A stretch of DNA of 64,000 nt from assembly GCA_964529265.1 (NCBI GenBank), contig CAZGVW010000033.1, positions 1-64,000 on the forward strand, in the 5' to 3' direction. The notes beneath the pieces were generated by a model. The model was not told the DNA's origin and ran no database searches. It saw only the letters and a program-made list of their open reading frames with translations. Positions 47,692-55,976 of this stretch are shown piece after piece. The first letter of the stretch is position 1. Each line of letters starts with the position of its first letter. Source of the DNA: CAZGVW01 sp964529265. Its GTDB lineage: Bacteria > Planctomycetota > Phycisphaerae > Phycisphaerales > UBA1924. Both the position numbers and the translations under genes were made by a program.

Positions 47692-47708
47692 CGCCGGCCA
47701 AGCCGGCG
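47692..47708. terminator. Hairpin CGCCGGC-CAA-GCCGGCG after fliK
   Basis: A perfect 7-bp stem with a 3-base loop, 5 bases past the fliK stop and 48 bases before flgD. There is no T tract, so it may attenuate or protect the transcript rather than end it. Confidence 0.5.
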
Positions 47709-47756
47709 ACCTGAGGAAAGCGCGCTGCGGATTCGCTGCGCGCCGGAGGCGACGCC

Positions 47757-48224
47757 ATGTCGGCGATTGATTCGGTCTCGACATCCAATCCGCCCAGCGC
47801 CACGAACGCCTTCGATGCCTTCGGCAGCGATGAGTTCCTGCGCATCATGCTCACGGAACTCTCCAACCAGGATCCGCTGGCGCCGAGCGATACGAAGGAA
47901 ATCCTGCAGCAGGTCGGGACGATCCGCTCGATCGAATCCGACCTCGCGCTGACCAAGCGGCTCGATTCGCTCGTGCAGCAGAACGAGGTCGCCGCGGCCG
48001 GAAACCTTATTGGCAAGTACGTCGCGGGCCGGACGGACGCGGGAGAGGCCACGGAAAACCTGGTGGTCTCGGTGAGCGTGACGCGCGAGGGTCCGCTGCT
48101 CAACCTTCTCGATGGCCGGCGCATGCCGTTCGAGAACGTGGAGGAGATCGTGGACCCGGCGCTGTTCCGCTCGGCGCCATCGAATGCCGCGGGCTCGGGG
48201 GATTCAGTGGAGCAGGCGCGCTAG
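47757..48224 (+). CDS. flgD: Flagellar hook capping protein FlgD
   Basis: 155 aa, shorter than enteric FlgD (about 230). The conserved N-terminal part is complete: FGSDEFLRIMLTELSNQDPL, then SDTKEILQQVGTIRSIESDL and the VAAAGNLIGKYVAGR segment. The C-terminal Ig-like and tudor domains are mostly absent, which is also seen in short Gram-positive-type FlgD. FlgD caps the hook while FlgE is added. Follows fliK as in Bacillus. Confidence 0.9.
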   Translation: MSAIDSVSTSNPPSATNAFDAFGSDEFLRIMLTELSNQDPLAPSDTKEILQQVGTIRSIESDLALTKRLDSLVQQNEVAAAGNLIGKYVAGRTDAGEATENLVVSVSVTREGPLLNLLDGRRMPFENVEEIVDPALFRSAPSNAAGSGDSVEQAR

Positions 48225-48239
48225 CGCAAGGAGGCGGTG

Positions 48240-48734
48240 GTGACGATCAATGCCGGCGATCTACTGCGCGTGCTCGGCTCCGGCGTGCGGCCTGATGGCG
48301 CATCGCTCGGGGCCGGCGCCAGGCCGCCCATCGAAGGGCTGGATTTTGCCTCGCTCCTGCGGCGGGCGGAGACCGGGTCAATCGGCAGCGGTCGCGAGGT
48401 GACGCTGCCTGCGGGAATCGAACTGAGCGAAGAGTCGAAACAGCGACTCGCCGCCGCGGCGGACGCCGCGGAGGCCTCAGGGGCGCGCACGCTGCTCGCT
48501 GTCGTTGGAGGCTCCGCGCTGCTGGTGGATGTGGCGACGCGCATCGCTTCGCATGCAGCCCCGGGACCGGGCGGCGTGGTGACGGCGATCGACGCCGCCG
48601 TATCGCTTGATGCGCCGCCGACGGACTCGGCGCCCGGGCCGATCGGCGCCGCGGGGCCCCGCGGCTTCATCGCGAATCGCTTCGTGGCGGATGCGCTGGC
48701 CGGAGCGCTCGGCGGCCCGAAACCGGCCGCCTGA
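48240..48734 (+). CDS. TIGR02530-like flagellar operon protein
   Basis: 164 aa. The central IELSEESKQRLAAAADAAEAS, ARTLLAVVGGSALLVDVATR and VVTAIDAAVSL match the pattern of the TIGR02530 flagellar operon family, which sits between flgD and flgE in Firmicutes and others. The second of two consecutive GTG codons (48240) is preferred as AAGGAGG lies 5 bases before it. The C-terminal 45 residues are Ala/Gly/Pro-rich. The precise role is unknown. Position between flgD and flgE supports the call. Confidence 0.75.
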   Translation: MTINAGDLLRVLGSGVRPDGASLGAGARPPIEGLDFASLLRRAETGSIGSGREVTLPAGIELSEESKQRLAAAADAAEASGARTLLAVVGGSALLVDVATRIASHAAPGPGGVVTAIDAAVSLDAPPTDSAPGPIGAAGPRGFIANRFVADALAGALGGPKPAA

Positions 48735-48769
48735 TCGTGAGCAGTTGACGAGACACGAGGAGCAACAGA

Positions 48770-50527
48770 ATGGCTTCCACAACCGCACTCTTGACCGGCC
48801 TCTCAGGCCTGAACGCGAACTCGCGGCGGCTCGAGGTGATCGGCAACAACATCTCGAACATCAATACGACCGCGTTCAAGTCGAACCGCGTGCTCTTCGC
48901 GCCGTCGCTGAGCCGAAACCTGAGCCTGGGCACGGGCCCATCGGGCGTCAGCGGCGGCACGAATCCGTCGCAGGTAGGCCTGGGTGTGCGCATCGCGGGC
49001 ACGCAGCGCAACTTCAACAACGGCGCCGTCTCCACGACCGGCGTGAGCACGGACCTCGCGATTGAAGGCAACGGCTTCTTCGTGGTGAGCCGCGCCGATC
49101 AGCAGTTCTTCACGCGGGCGGGCGCGTTCCAGCTGAACAGCGAGCGAGATCTCGTCACGATCTCGGGCGACCGTGTGCAGGGCTACGCGATCGACGACAA
49201 CTTCACGATCGTCGAGGGGCAGTTGACCGACCTCAACATCCCCGTGGGCGCCCTGACGATCGCGGAAGCGACGGAGAACGTCCAGTTCCAGGGCAACCTG
49301 AACGCGAACATCGACGGTCTGCCGACGCAGGGGGCGCTCGTCTCATTCGATGCGCCCCTCCTCGACGTGGCGGACAGCGCGACGCCGCTGACGGGCGCGA
49401 GCCTGCTCACATCCATCGACGACCCATCGAACCCGGGCACGGCGGTGTTCCCCGGCGCCGGCCTCGACTACACCTTCACGATCAGCGGCGCGATGAAGGG
49501 CAACCGCGTCGTCCCCACCCAGTCGCTCACCGTCACCGCGGCGAGTACGGTCCAGGACCTGCTCGACTTCATCAACGATGTCTTCGGGATCGTGCCGGGC
49601 CAGGTGAATCCGGACGGCGCCACGACCGGCGCCCAGATCGACGCCGCCGGCAACATCACGATCGTCGGAAACACCGGCGAGGCGAACAACATCACCTTCG
49701 ACGAGGCGAACATCGCCATTACCGATGGCATGGGCGCCGCCGTGATGAACCCGCTTACGCTCAGCCAGGATCCGCTGAACGGACTTGCCGATGGCGAGAG
49801 CGTGCGGACCACGTTCCTGGCGTTCGATTCCCTCGGCGCCCCGGTCGAAGTGGACCTCACGCTCGTCTTCGAATCGGCCGGCGCGACCGGCACCACTTGG
49901 CGCTACTACGTGGACTCCGAAGACAACGTGGACCCGCTGGACATCAACCTGAACGTAGCCACCGGCACGATCGATTTCGATAACTTCGGCCGCCTCGTCG
50001 ATCCCTCTCCGCTCCAGATCTCGATCGATCGCATCGGCACCGGCGCCGAATCGCCCCTCATGTTCGCGCTTCGCTTCAGCGAGGGCCAGAACAGCGTGAC
50101 CGCGCTCGTCGATCCGAATCCCGACGCCACTTCCGAGGTGGCGGCCACGTTCCAGGACGGCGTCCCCCTCGGAACGCTCTCCAGCTTCTCGTTCGGCGAA
50201 GATGGCGTCATCACGGGCTCGTTCACGAACGGAGTGACGCGCACGCTGGGGCAGATCGCGTTCGCCACGTTTACCAATCCCGAAGGCTTGGTGGACGCCG
50301 GCGCCAACCTGTTCGCCATCGGCCCGAACTCGGGCACCGCCATCATTGCGAACCCGGGCGCCTTCGGCACCGGCCGCGTCATCGGGGGCGCGCTCGAACT
50401 CTCCAACGTCGACCTCGGCGAGGAGTTCACGAACCTGATCCTGACGACCACCGGCTACTCGGCGTCGTCCCGCGTCATCACGACCACCGACCAGATGCTG
50501 CAACAGCTGGTGGCGATCGGCCGATAA
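48770..50527 (+). CDS. flgE: Flagellar hook protein FlgE
   Basis: 585 aa. N-terminal rod motif TALLTGLSGLNANSRRLEVI and NNISNINTTAFKSNRVLFAP; the FlgE-type LAIEGNGFFVVSRADQQFFT segment; a large central domain with GLADGESVRTTFLAFDSLGA; and the C-terminal ELSNVDLGEEFTNLILTTTG ... TTDQMLQQLVAIGR coiled helix. Longer than enteric FlgE (about 400) through the exposed D2 region. ACGAGGAG precedes the ATG. Confidence 0.96.
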   Translation: MASTTALLTGLSGLNANSRRLEVIGNNISNINTTAFKSNRVLFAPSLSRNLSLGTGPSGVSGGTNPSQVGLGVRIAGTQRNFNNGAVSTTGVSTDLAIEGNGFFVVSRADQQFFTRAGAFQLNSERDLVTISGDRVQGYAIDDNFTIVEGQLTDLNIPVGALTIAEATENVQFQGNLNANIDGLPTQGALVSFDAPLLDVADSATPLTGASLLTSIDDPSNPGTAVFPGAGLDYTFTISGAMKGNRVVPTQSLTVTAASTVQDLLDFINDVFGIVPGQVNPDGATTGAQIDAAGNITIVGNTGEANNITFDEANIAITDGMGAAVMNPLTLSQDPLNGLADGESVRTTFLAFDSLGAPVEVDLTLVFESAGATGTTWRYYVDSEDNVDPLDINLNVATGTIDFDNFGRLVDPSPLQISIDRIGTGAESPLMFALRFSEGQNSVTALVDPNPDATSEVAATFQDGVPLGTLSSFSFGEDGVITGSFTNGVTRTLGQIAFATFTNPEGLVDAGANLFAIGPNSGTAIIANPGAFGTGRVIGGALELSNVDLGEEFTNLILTTTGYSASSRVITTTDQMLQQLVAIGR

Positions 50528-50545
50528 CCGCGGCTGACCGCCGGA

Positions 50546-50567
50546 CCGCCGCGGGAATCCGCGGCGG
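50546..50567. terminator. Perfect 9-bp hairpin after flgE
   Basis: CCGCCGCGG (50546-50554) and CCGCGGCGG (50559-50567) around a GAAT loop, 19 bases past the flgE stop. There is no T run, so termination is uncertain; it could separate the abundant hook message from fliL onward. Confidence 0.5.
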
Positions 50568-50661
50568 CGATCATGCCGGCCGAGGGGCAGGCCGATAGAC
50601 ACGGGCAAGCCGCGCGCCGGCCCGGTTTTCCCGGGAAAGCCGCGGCGGGGAGACCGTGTCC

Positions 50662-51198
50662 ATGGCCGATGAAGCACCCAAGTCGCCTGAGCAGGAAGGC
50701 GACCAGGGGAAGAAGAAGGGGCTGCCGCTCAAGACGATCATCATCGTCCTCGTCCTTCTCGTGGGCGAGGCGGCGGGCGTCATCGTCGCCATGTCCATGC
50801 TCGGCAAGCCCTCCGCGGTACAGGGGCACGGCATCGAGACCACGCACGAAGACCTCGAGAACACCCTGCACGAGGTGCTCATCGTCGGGGACCGCTTCCC
50901 CAACCACCACACCGGACGCGTCTGGCTGTGGGAGACAGAAGTGCAGATGACCGTGAAGGAAAAGCACCTTCTCGCCGTCGAGGAGACCCTTGAAGCGCGG
51001 GCCGCGGAGATCAAGACCGGCATCAGCCAGATCATCCGCACTGCGCATCACAACCACCTGAAAGAGCCGAACCTCGAGACGCTGACCCGGCAGTTCCGCG
51101 AGTTCCTGCGCCAGATCTTCGGGGACGATGCCGAGGGCGAGCCCCGGGTTCAGGCGGTGCTCATCCCCAAGTGCGTCGGCTTCCCGGCGGACTTCTGA
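50662..51198 (+). CDS. fliL: Flagellar basal-body-associated protein FliL
   Basis: 178 aa. One transmembrane helix (LPLKTIIIVLVLLVGEAAGVI) is followed by a periplasmic stomatin-like domain (VWLWETEVQMTVKEKHLLAV, AAEIKTGISQIIRTAH, LTRQFREFLRQIFGD). FliL surrounds the stator units. The ATG at 50662 is preferred; a GTG at 50656 is too close to the GGGGAG site. In this locus it should be followed by fliM, but a 183-base spacer and fliN come next. Confidence 0.88.
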   Translation: MADEAPKSPEQEGDQGKKKGLPLKTIIIVLVLLVGEAAGVIVAMSMLGKPSAVQGHGIETTHEDLENTLHEVLIVGDRFPNHHTGRVWLWETEVQMTVKEKHLLAVEETLEARAAEIKTGISQIIRTAHHNHLKEPNLETLTRQFREFLRQIFGDDAEGEPRVQAVLIPKCVGFPADF

Positions 51199-51381
51199 TC
51201 ACCGCTCGCACGGGATGAAGCGGCAGGATTTGCGCTCGGCGCGCCGCGGCGCAAAAAGGTGATTCCATCACGCAGTTGACGCCGATAGGCAGGTCCCGTC
51301 GTGGGCTCTGCGCACATGCCATGCGCAGGGAATGCGCTGTCGCGAAGGCCGGCGGAGCCGGACCCGGAAAGGACGGTCAGG
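51199..51381. other. fliL-fliN spacer where fliM would be expected
   Basis: 183 bases without a gene or a recognisable fliM remnant. It holds TTTGCGC...GCGCAAA (about 51227-51256) and CTGCGCA...TGCGCAG inverted repeats. AAAGGACGG just before 51382 is the fliN ribosome site. Confidence 0.7.
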
Positions 51382-51927
51382 ATGGCCGACGAGCAGATCG
51401 AGCGCGAAGAGGAGAAGCCGGCAGCCGGCGCGGCGCCCGAACCGGCGGAAGCCGCGGAGGCGCCCGAGCCCGCAGGGTCCGGCAAGCCGCAGAGCGCTGC
51501 GGAGGCCCTGGCGCAGCAGGCGCTCAAGACCGCGGCTGAGGCGGTGTCGAACCTCGCCGCCGACGGCGGCAAGCCGAACGGAAGGAAGAACGGGAAGGGC
51601 GCGCCGGAGAGCGCGGAAACTGTCGAATTTCCCGTCCTCGACGCGACCGAACTGAATGGCGAATCGGAGGGGATCGACCTCCTCTCCGATGTGAACCTGC
51701 AGGTCAAGATCGAACTCGGGCGCACGCGCATGTTCGTGGAGGATGTGCTGCGCCTGCGCGAAGGCGCCGTGGTCGAACTCGACAAACTGGCCGGCGACCC
51801 GGTGGACGTGTACGTGAACGATCGCCCGGTGGCTCGCGGCGAAGTCCTGATCCTGAACGACAACTTCTGTGTGCGCATCAATGAGATCCTCGCCGTGGCG
51901 CCCAAGGTGCGCGGCCGCGGCGATTGA
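51382..51927 (+). CDS. fliN: Flagellar motor switch protein FliN
   Basis: 181 aa. The C-terminal SpoA domain is complete: LLSDVNLQVKIELGRTRMFV, LRLREGAVVELDKLAGDPVD and VNDRPVARGEVLILNDNFCV. The first 105 residues are an Ala/Glu/Pro-rich disordered extension. FliN forms the base of the C ring with FliM; FliM is not encoded in the window. Start at the ATG 51382 with an upstream AAAGGA site; an in-frame GTG at 51301 is less likely. Confidence 0.92.
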   Translation: MADEQIEREEEKPAAGAAPEPAEAAEAPEPAGSGKPQSAAEALAQQALKTAAEAVSNLAADGGKPNGRKNGKGAPESAETVEFPVLDATELNGESEGIDLLSDVNLQVKIELGRTRMFVEDVLRLREGAVVELDKLAGDPVDVYVNDRPVARGEVLILNDNFCVRINEILAVAPKVRGRGD

Positions 51928-51975
51928 GTCGAGAGTGACGGCGTCGGAGACGCCGGGAAGGCCAGGAAGGCTGAG

Positions 51976-52860
51976 ATGGCGCGGCGATGGTGTGAATCCG
52001 GCCGGTTCGTGCGCGACTCGATCGCGGCCGGCGTCCTTGCCGCCGGGGTTGCGGTGGGTGGGTCCGCGCTGGGCGGGTCGGGCGGATCCGATGTCACACC
52101 GCTTGACGCCTCGGCGCCGGCCCCGGAGTTCGATCCGACACGCGCTCTTGTCGAGGCGCTTTCGGAACAGGCCCCCGAAACCGCGGTCAATCAAGCACCG
52201 CCCGGCGATGAATCGCTGAGCGAAGCGCGACGGGCGTCCACGCCAAGCCAGGAAGCGCTGCCCCTTGGCCCCGCGACTCGGCGGACCCAATCACCGAGCG
52301 ACGACGCCTCCCAGGCGCGCAGCGGAGGCGCACTGGATGGCGGCGCAGGCGTTGCCCGCACGGTGCTGGCGCTGGGCGCCGTCATCGGGCTGATCCTCGT
52401 GCTCCGTTTCGGCGTCAAGCGAGTCGCGGGCTCCGCGGGCGGGCTGCTCTCACAACTCGGGCCGGGTGGGCGGGCCCCATCGGGGCTGGTCACCATCCTC
52501 GGCCGGTATCCGGTCGGCCGCGGGCAGACGCTGGTGCTGCTCAAGCTGGACAGCCGCGTGCTGCTGATGTGCCAGACGGCCGAGGGCTTTCGCACGTTGA
52601 GCGAAGTGACTGCGCCCGAGGAGGTTGCGTCCATCCTCGTGAAGACGCGCGATGAGGACGGTGAATCGCTCGCGAGCCGGTTCCGCGGCATGCTGAGCGC
52701 CGTCGAACGGTCGGGGACGGATGGGGACGAGAGCAGCAGGTGGCCGACCTCGCCGCGGCAAGCGTGGATGAATGCGGAGGGTCACGAGGCCGTCCAGCCG
52801 GGGAGCGCCGTGAGCGCGCTCCGGCGCCGGCTCGAGTCTCTTCGGGGCGCAGAGTCATGA
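51976..52860 (+). CDS. fliO: Flagellar biosynthesis protein FliO
   Basis: 294 aa. A signal-like N-terminus and a Pro/Ala/Ser-rich periplasmic region precede a transmembrane helix (VLALGAVIGLILVLRFGVKR) and the FliO domain (PSGLVTILGRYPVGRGQTLV, LLKLDSRVLLMCQTAEGFRT). FliO assists assembly of the FliP ring. Longer than the usual 100-220 aa because of the N-terminal region. Overlaps fliP by 4 bases (ATGA). Confidence 0.85.
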   Translation: MARRWCESGRFVRDSIAAGVLAAGVAVGGSALGGSGGSDVTPLDASAPAPEFDPTRALVEALSEQAPETAVNQAPPGDESLSEARRASTPSQEALPLGPATRRTQSPSDDASQARSGGALDGGAGVARTVLALGAVIGLILVLRFGVKRVAGSAGGLLSQLGPGGRAPSGLVTILGRYPVGRGQTLVLLKLDSRVLLMCQTAEGFRTLSEVTAPEEVASILVKTRDEDGESLASRFRGMLSAVERSGTDGDESSRWPTSPRQAWMNAEGHEAVQPGSAVSALRRRLESLRGAES

Positions 52861-53801
52861 TCCGGGGTGTCGTGCTCCATCTCGCGTTCGCAGCGCTGCT
52901 GTGGCTCTTCGCCGTCCCTCCGGCGCATGCGCAGGAGGCGTTCGGACCGCCGGCGGATCTCGAGACGCTCCGCGCCCGGGCAACGCCGCCCGCGGCGTTT
53001 GTCGATGCGCTCGGCGTCGGCAATCTCGATGACCCGGCCGCCTTTGCGAATCCCGTGACCATGCTCCGCGAGGCGGCCGATGCGGCGCCGGGCTTCGAGG
53101 GAGGGTTGTCCGGCGCCATCCGCATCATGATCCTGCTCACGGCGCTCTCCATTGCGCCGGCGGTCATGATCATGACGACGTGCTTCGTGCGCATCATCGT
53201 GGTGCTCGGTCTGCTCAAGCAGGCGATGGGCACGCAGACGCTGCCGCCATCTCAGGTGATCCTGGGCCTCAGCCTCATCGCGACGGTCATGGTGATGGCG
53301 CCCACGTTCGAGCGCGTGCACGCGGAGGCCATCGTCCCCTGGCGCGAGGGCCGGATCACGGATGAACTGGAGATGTGGGACCGCGCCAAGCAGCCGCTCC
53401 GCGACTTCATGTTCGACCAGATCGAGGCCACCGGGAACTGGTCCGGCGTCTACATGATGCTCAACTACAAGGGCGTGGATACGTCGCGGCCGGAGGACCT
53501 GAAGCGGTCGGACGTGGACACCGTCTCCCTGGCCTGCGCCTTCATGCTGAGCGAACTCAAGGTGGCGTTCCTGATGGGGTTCAAGGTGTATCTGCCCTTC
53601 CTGATCATCGACATGATCATCGCCAGCATCCTGATCTCCATGAGCATGATGATGCTGCCGCCGGTGCTCATCAGTCTGCCGTTCAAGATCCTGCTCTTCG
53701 TGCTGGTGGATGGCTGGCAACTCCTCATGGGAAGCCTGATGACGAGCTTTGTCCAGCCGGAGGAGGCGGCGCGACTCTCGGCGATGGCGGCAGGGGGGTA
53801 G
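52857..53801 (+). CDS. fliP: Flagellar biosynthesis protein FliP
   Basis: 314 aa. Export-gate core protein with a cleavable signal peptide (VLHLAFAALLWLFAVPPAHA). MTTCFVRIIVVLGLLKQAMG, PSQVILGLSLIATVMVMAPT and FLMGFKVYLPFLIIDMIIAS are diagnostic. The start overlaps fliO by 4 bases. Length is somewhat above E. coli FliP because of residues 20-75. Confidence 0.97.
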   Translation: MIRGVVLHLAFAALLWLFAVPPAHAQEAFGPPADLETLRARATPPAAFVDALGVGNLDDPAAFANPVTMLREAADAAPGFEGGLSGAIRIMILLTALSIAPAVMIMTTCFVRIIVVLGLLKQAMGTQTLPPSQVILGLSLIATVMVMAPTFERVHAEAIVPWREGRITDELEMWDRAKQPLRDFMFDQIEATGNWSGVYMMLNYKGVDTSRPEDLKRSDVDTVSLACAFMLSELKVAFLMGFKVYLPFLIIDMIIASILISMSMMMLPPVLISLPFKILLFVLVDGWQLLMGSLMTSFVQPEEAARLSAMAAGG

Positions 53802-53816
53802 CGCAGGAGGCGCGGC

Positions 53817-54074
53817 GTGGTCCTTGACGACTCCATCATCGAGATCGTGCGGCAGGCGCTCATCCTCGCGCTCAAGATCGCCGCGCCGATTCTCGGCGCC
53901 GGCGTCGCGATCGGCCTGCTGATCAGCATTTTCCAGTCGGTCACGTCGATCCAGGAGCAGACGATCGTCTTCGTGCCCAAGATTTTCGCCATGATCATCG
54001 TCACCGTGATGCTCATCTCGTGGATTGCGCAGCGGATCGCGGAGTTCGCGGTGGAGATGTTCTCGTTGCTCTGA
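53817..54074 (+). CDS. fliQ: Flagellar biosynthesis protein FliQ
   Basis: 85 aa, GTG start with AGGAGG upstream. Two transmembrane hairpins: ALILALKIAAPILGAGVAIG and TIVFVPKIFAMIIVTVMLIS, with LLISIFQSVTSIQEQT between them. A standard-length export-gate component that assembles on FliP/FliR. Confidence 0.96.
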   Translation: MVLDDSIIEIVRQALILALKIAAPILGAGVAIGLLISIFQSVTSIQEQTIVFVPKIFAMIIVTVMLISWIAQRIAEFAVEMFSLL

Positions 54075-54088
54075 AGCACATCCTTGCC

Positions 54089-54868
54089 ATGCCCTCGCTG
54101 GAGGTCATCCTGCCGCACGCGCTCCCCTTCACCGCCGTCCTGGCGCGCATGGCGGGGATCTTCATCTTTGCGCCCGTGCTCGGCAGCCTCGCCATCCCGA
54201 TCAAGATTAAGGTGCTGCTGGTCGTCGCCATGGCGCTCGTCGTCTATCCGACCATCGACCACGGCGCATCGGCGCACGTCAGCGTCACCATCATCGACCT
54301 CGCGGGGATCGCCCTCGGCGAGACCATGGTCGGCTTCGTCATCGGCCTCATCGCGAGCCTGCCGATCCTCAGCGTCCAGATGGCCGGCCTGCTCATGGGT
54401 CAGCAGATGGGCCTCGGCCTCGCCAACGTCTTCAACCCGGCCGTGGACACCGAGGCCGACATCATCGGCCAGATGCTTCTTTATGCCGCGATGGCCGCCT
54501 TCCTGGCCTTCGACGGCCTCGAGGCCATGCACATGGCGCTGGTGGAAAGCTTCGCCCACGCGCCCCTCGGCGCTGTCGTCGCGGCCGAGGCGCCACTCGA
54601 TCTCATCATCGGCCTCCTCCAGGCGGGCTTCGAACTCGCCCTGCGCGTCGCGGCGCCCGTCGTCTGCGTCCTGTTCCTCGAGACCATCGCCGCGGGCCTC
54701 ATCATGAAGACTGTCCCGCAGATCAACATCCTGAGCTTCGGCTTCCCCATCAAGATTCTCATGGGCATATTCGTGCTCATCGCCGCCCTGAACGTGATCG
54801 ATGAAGCCGTCGCCGTGGACGTGGCGGAAGCCATCACCTCCGCACTCCGCTGGGTGAGAACCCTCTGA
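54089..54868 (+). CDS. fliR: Flagellar biosynthesis protein FliR
   Basis: 259 aa. Export-gate membrane protein. ALPFTAVLARMAGIFIFAPV, IPIKIKVLLVVAMALVVYPT, GETMVGFVIGLIASLPILSV, LMGQQMGLGLANVFNPAVD and PQINILSFGFPIKILMGIFV are all typical. The ATG at 54089 gives the normal N-terminus; the longer frame from 54020 overlaps fliQ. Confidence 0.96.
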   Translation: MPSLEVILPHALPFTAVLARMAGIFIFAPVLGSLAIPIKIKVLLVVAMALVVYPTIDHGASAHVSVTIIDLAGIALGETMVGFVIGLIASLPILSVQMAGLLMGQQMGLGLANVFNPAVDTEADIIGQMLLYAAMAAFLAFDGLEAMHMALVESFAHAPLGAVVAAEAPLDLIIGLLQAGFELALRVAAPVVCVLFLETIAAGLIMKTVPQINILSFGFPIKILMGIFVLIAALNVIDEAVAVDVAEAITSALRWVRTL

Positions 54869-54896
54869 AAGGAGCGGCGCACAGCGCCTCCGAACC

Positions 54897-55964
54897 GTGG
54901 CGGAAGACCTCGGCGAGAGAACAGAGCAACCCACCGGCCGACGCCTCATGGAGGCCCGCCGCAAAGGACAGGTTCCCAAGAGCGCGAACCTGACCGCCGC
55001 CATCCTCCTCTCCGGCGCCGCGGCCATCATCTACGTCTTCGGCGCGGCCATGCTCGAGGGCGCTGGCGTCTTCATGCGCCGCTCCATGGAGTCCGCCTCG
55101 CTCGCCAGCCTCGATTCCGGCCCCCCCATGCCCCAGATCATCGATGCCGCCGTCAGCGCAGGCCGCATCGTCTGGCCCGCCCTCGTCATCATGTTCGTCA
55201 TCGCGATCATCGAGCAGGTGCTGCAGGTCGGCTGGTTCATCTCCGTCGAGCCTCTGAAGCCCAAACTGAGCAAACTGAACTTCATCAGCGGCGCCAAGCG
55301 CCTCTTCTCCAAGCGCAGCGTCGTTAAAGCCGGGATCGACGTCCTCAAGGTCGCCGCCCTCGCCGCCGTCGTATGGCTCGTCATCCGCAGCGACTACGAC
55401 AAGATCACCGCCCTCACCGCGCTCACCGCCACCGGCGCCCTCGTCGTCGCCGCCGAAATCGCCCTGCACATGATCCTCTGGGCCCTCGCCCTCCTGCTGC
55501 TCATCGGCCTCATCGACCGCTTCTACCAGAAGTGGCAGCACACCGAAGACCTCAAGATGACCAAGCAGGAAGTCAAGGACGAGCGCCGCTCCATGGAAGG
55601 CGATACCCAGGTCAAAGCCCGCCGGCTGAAAATGGCCCGCGAACTCGTCGCGCAGCAACTCCGCTCCGCCGTCCCCAAGGCCGATGTCATCGTCACCAAC
55701 CCCACGCACTTCGCCGTCGCCCTCAAGTACGACGCCGATTCCATGAACGCCCCACGCGTCGTCGCCAAGGGCGCTGACTACGTCGCCCTCCAGATCCGCC
55801 TCATCGCCGCCAGCCACGGCGTCCCGATGGTCGAGCGCCCGCCCCTCGCCCGCGCCCTCTACCACAACGTCGATATCGGCCGCGAAATCCCCGCCGAACT
55901 CTACGAAGCCGTCGCCGAAGTCCTCGCCTACGTCTACCGCCTGGAGGGAAAGATGGCGTCCTGA
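54897..55964 (+). CDS. flhB: Flagellar biosynthesis protein FlhB
   Basis: 355 aa, GTG start. Export-gate switch protein with four transmembrane helices and a cytoplasmic domain. RTEQPTGRRLMEARRKGQVP at the N-terminus and the self-cleaving NPTH motif in DVIVTNPTHFAVALKYD are present, so autocleavage between N and P should occur and allow the FliK-dependent switch. A 29-base gap separates it from fliR. Confidence 0.97.
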   Translation: MAEDLGERTEQPTGRRLMEARRKGQVPKSANLTAAILLSGAAAIIYVFGAAMLEGAGVFMRRSMESASLASLDSGPPMPQIIDAAVSAGRIVWPALVIMFVIAIIEQVLQVGWFISVEPLKPKLSKLNFISGAKRLFSKRSVVKAGIDVLKVAALAAVVWLVIRSDYDKITALTALTATGALVVAAEIALHMILWALALLLLIGLIDRFYQKWQHTEDLKMTKQEVKDERRSMEGDTQVKARRLKMARELVAQQLRSAVPKADVIVTNPTHFAVALKYDADSMNAPRVVAKGADYVALQIRLIAASHGVPMVERPPLARALYHNVDIGREIPAELYEAVAEVLAYVYRLEGKMAS

Positions 55965-55976
55965 ACGCCCTGAGCC

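Noticed and set aside
50573..50950. Open frame overlapping the start of fliL
   Set aside because: It is an Arg/Pro/Ser-rich shadow of fliL, whose transmembrane helix and periplasmic domain are clear in the other frame.
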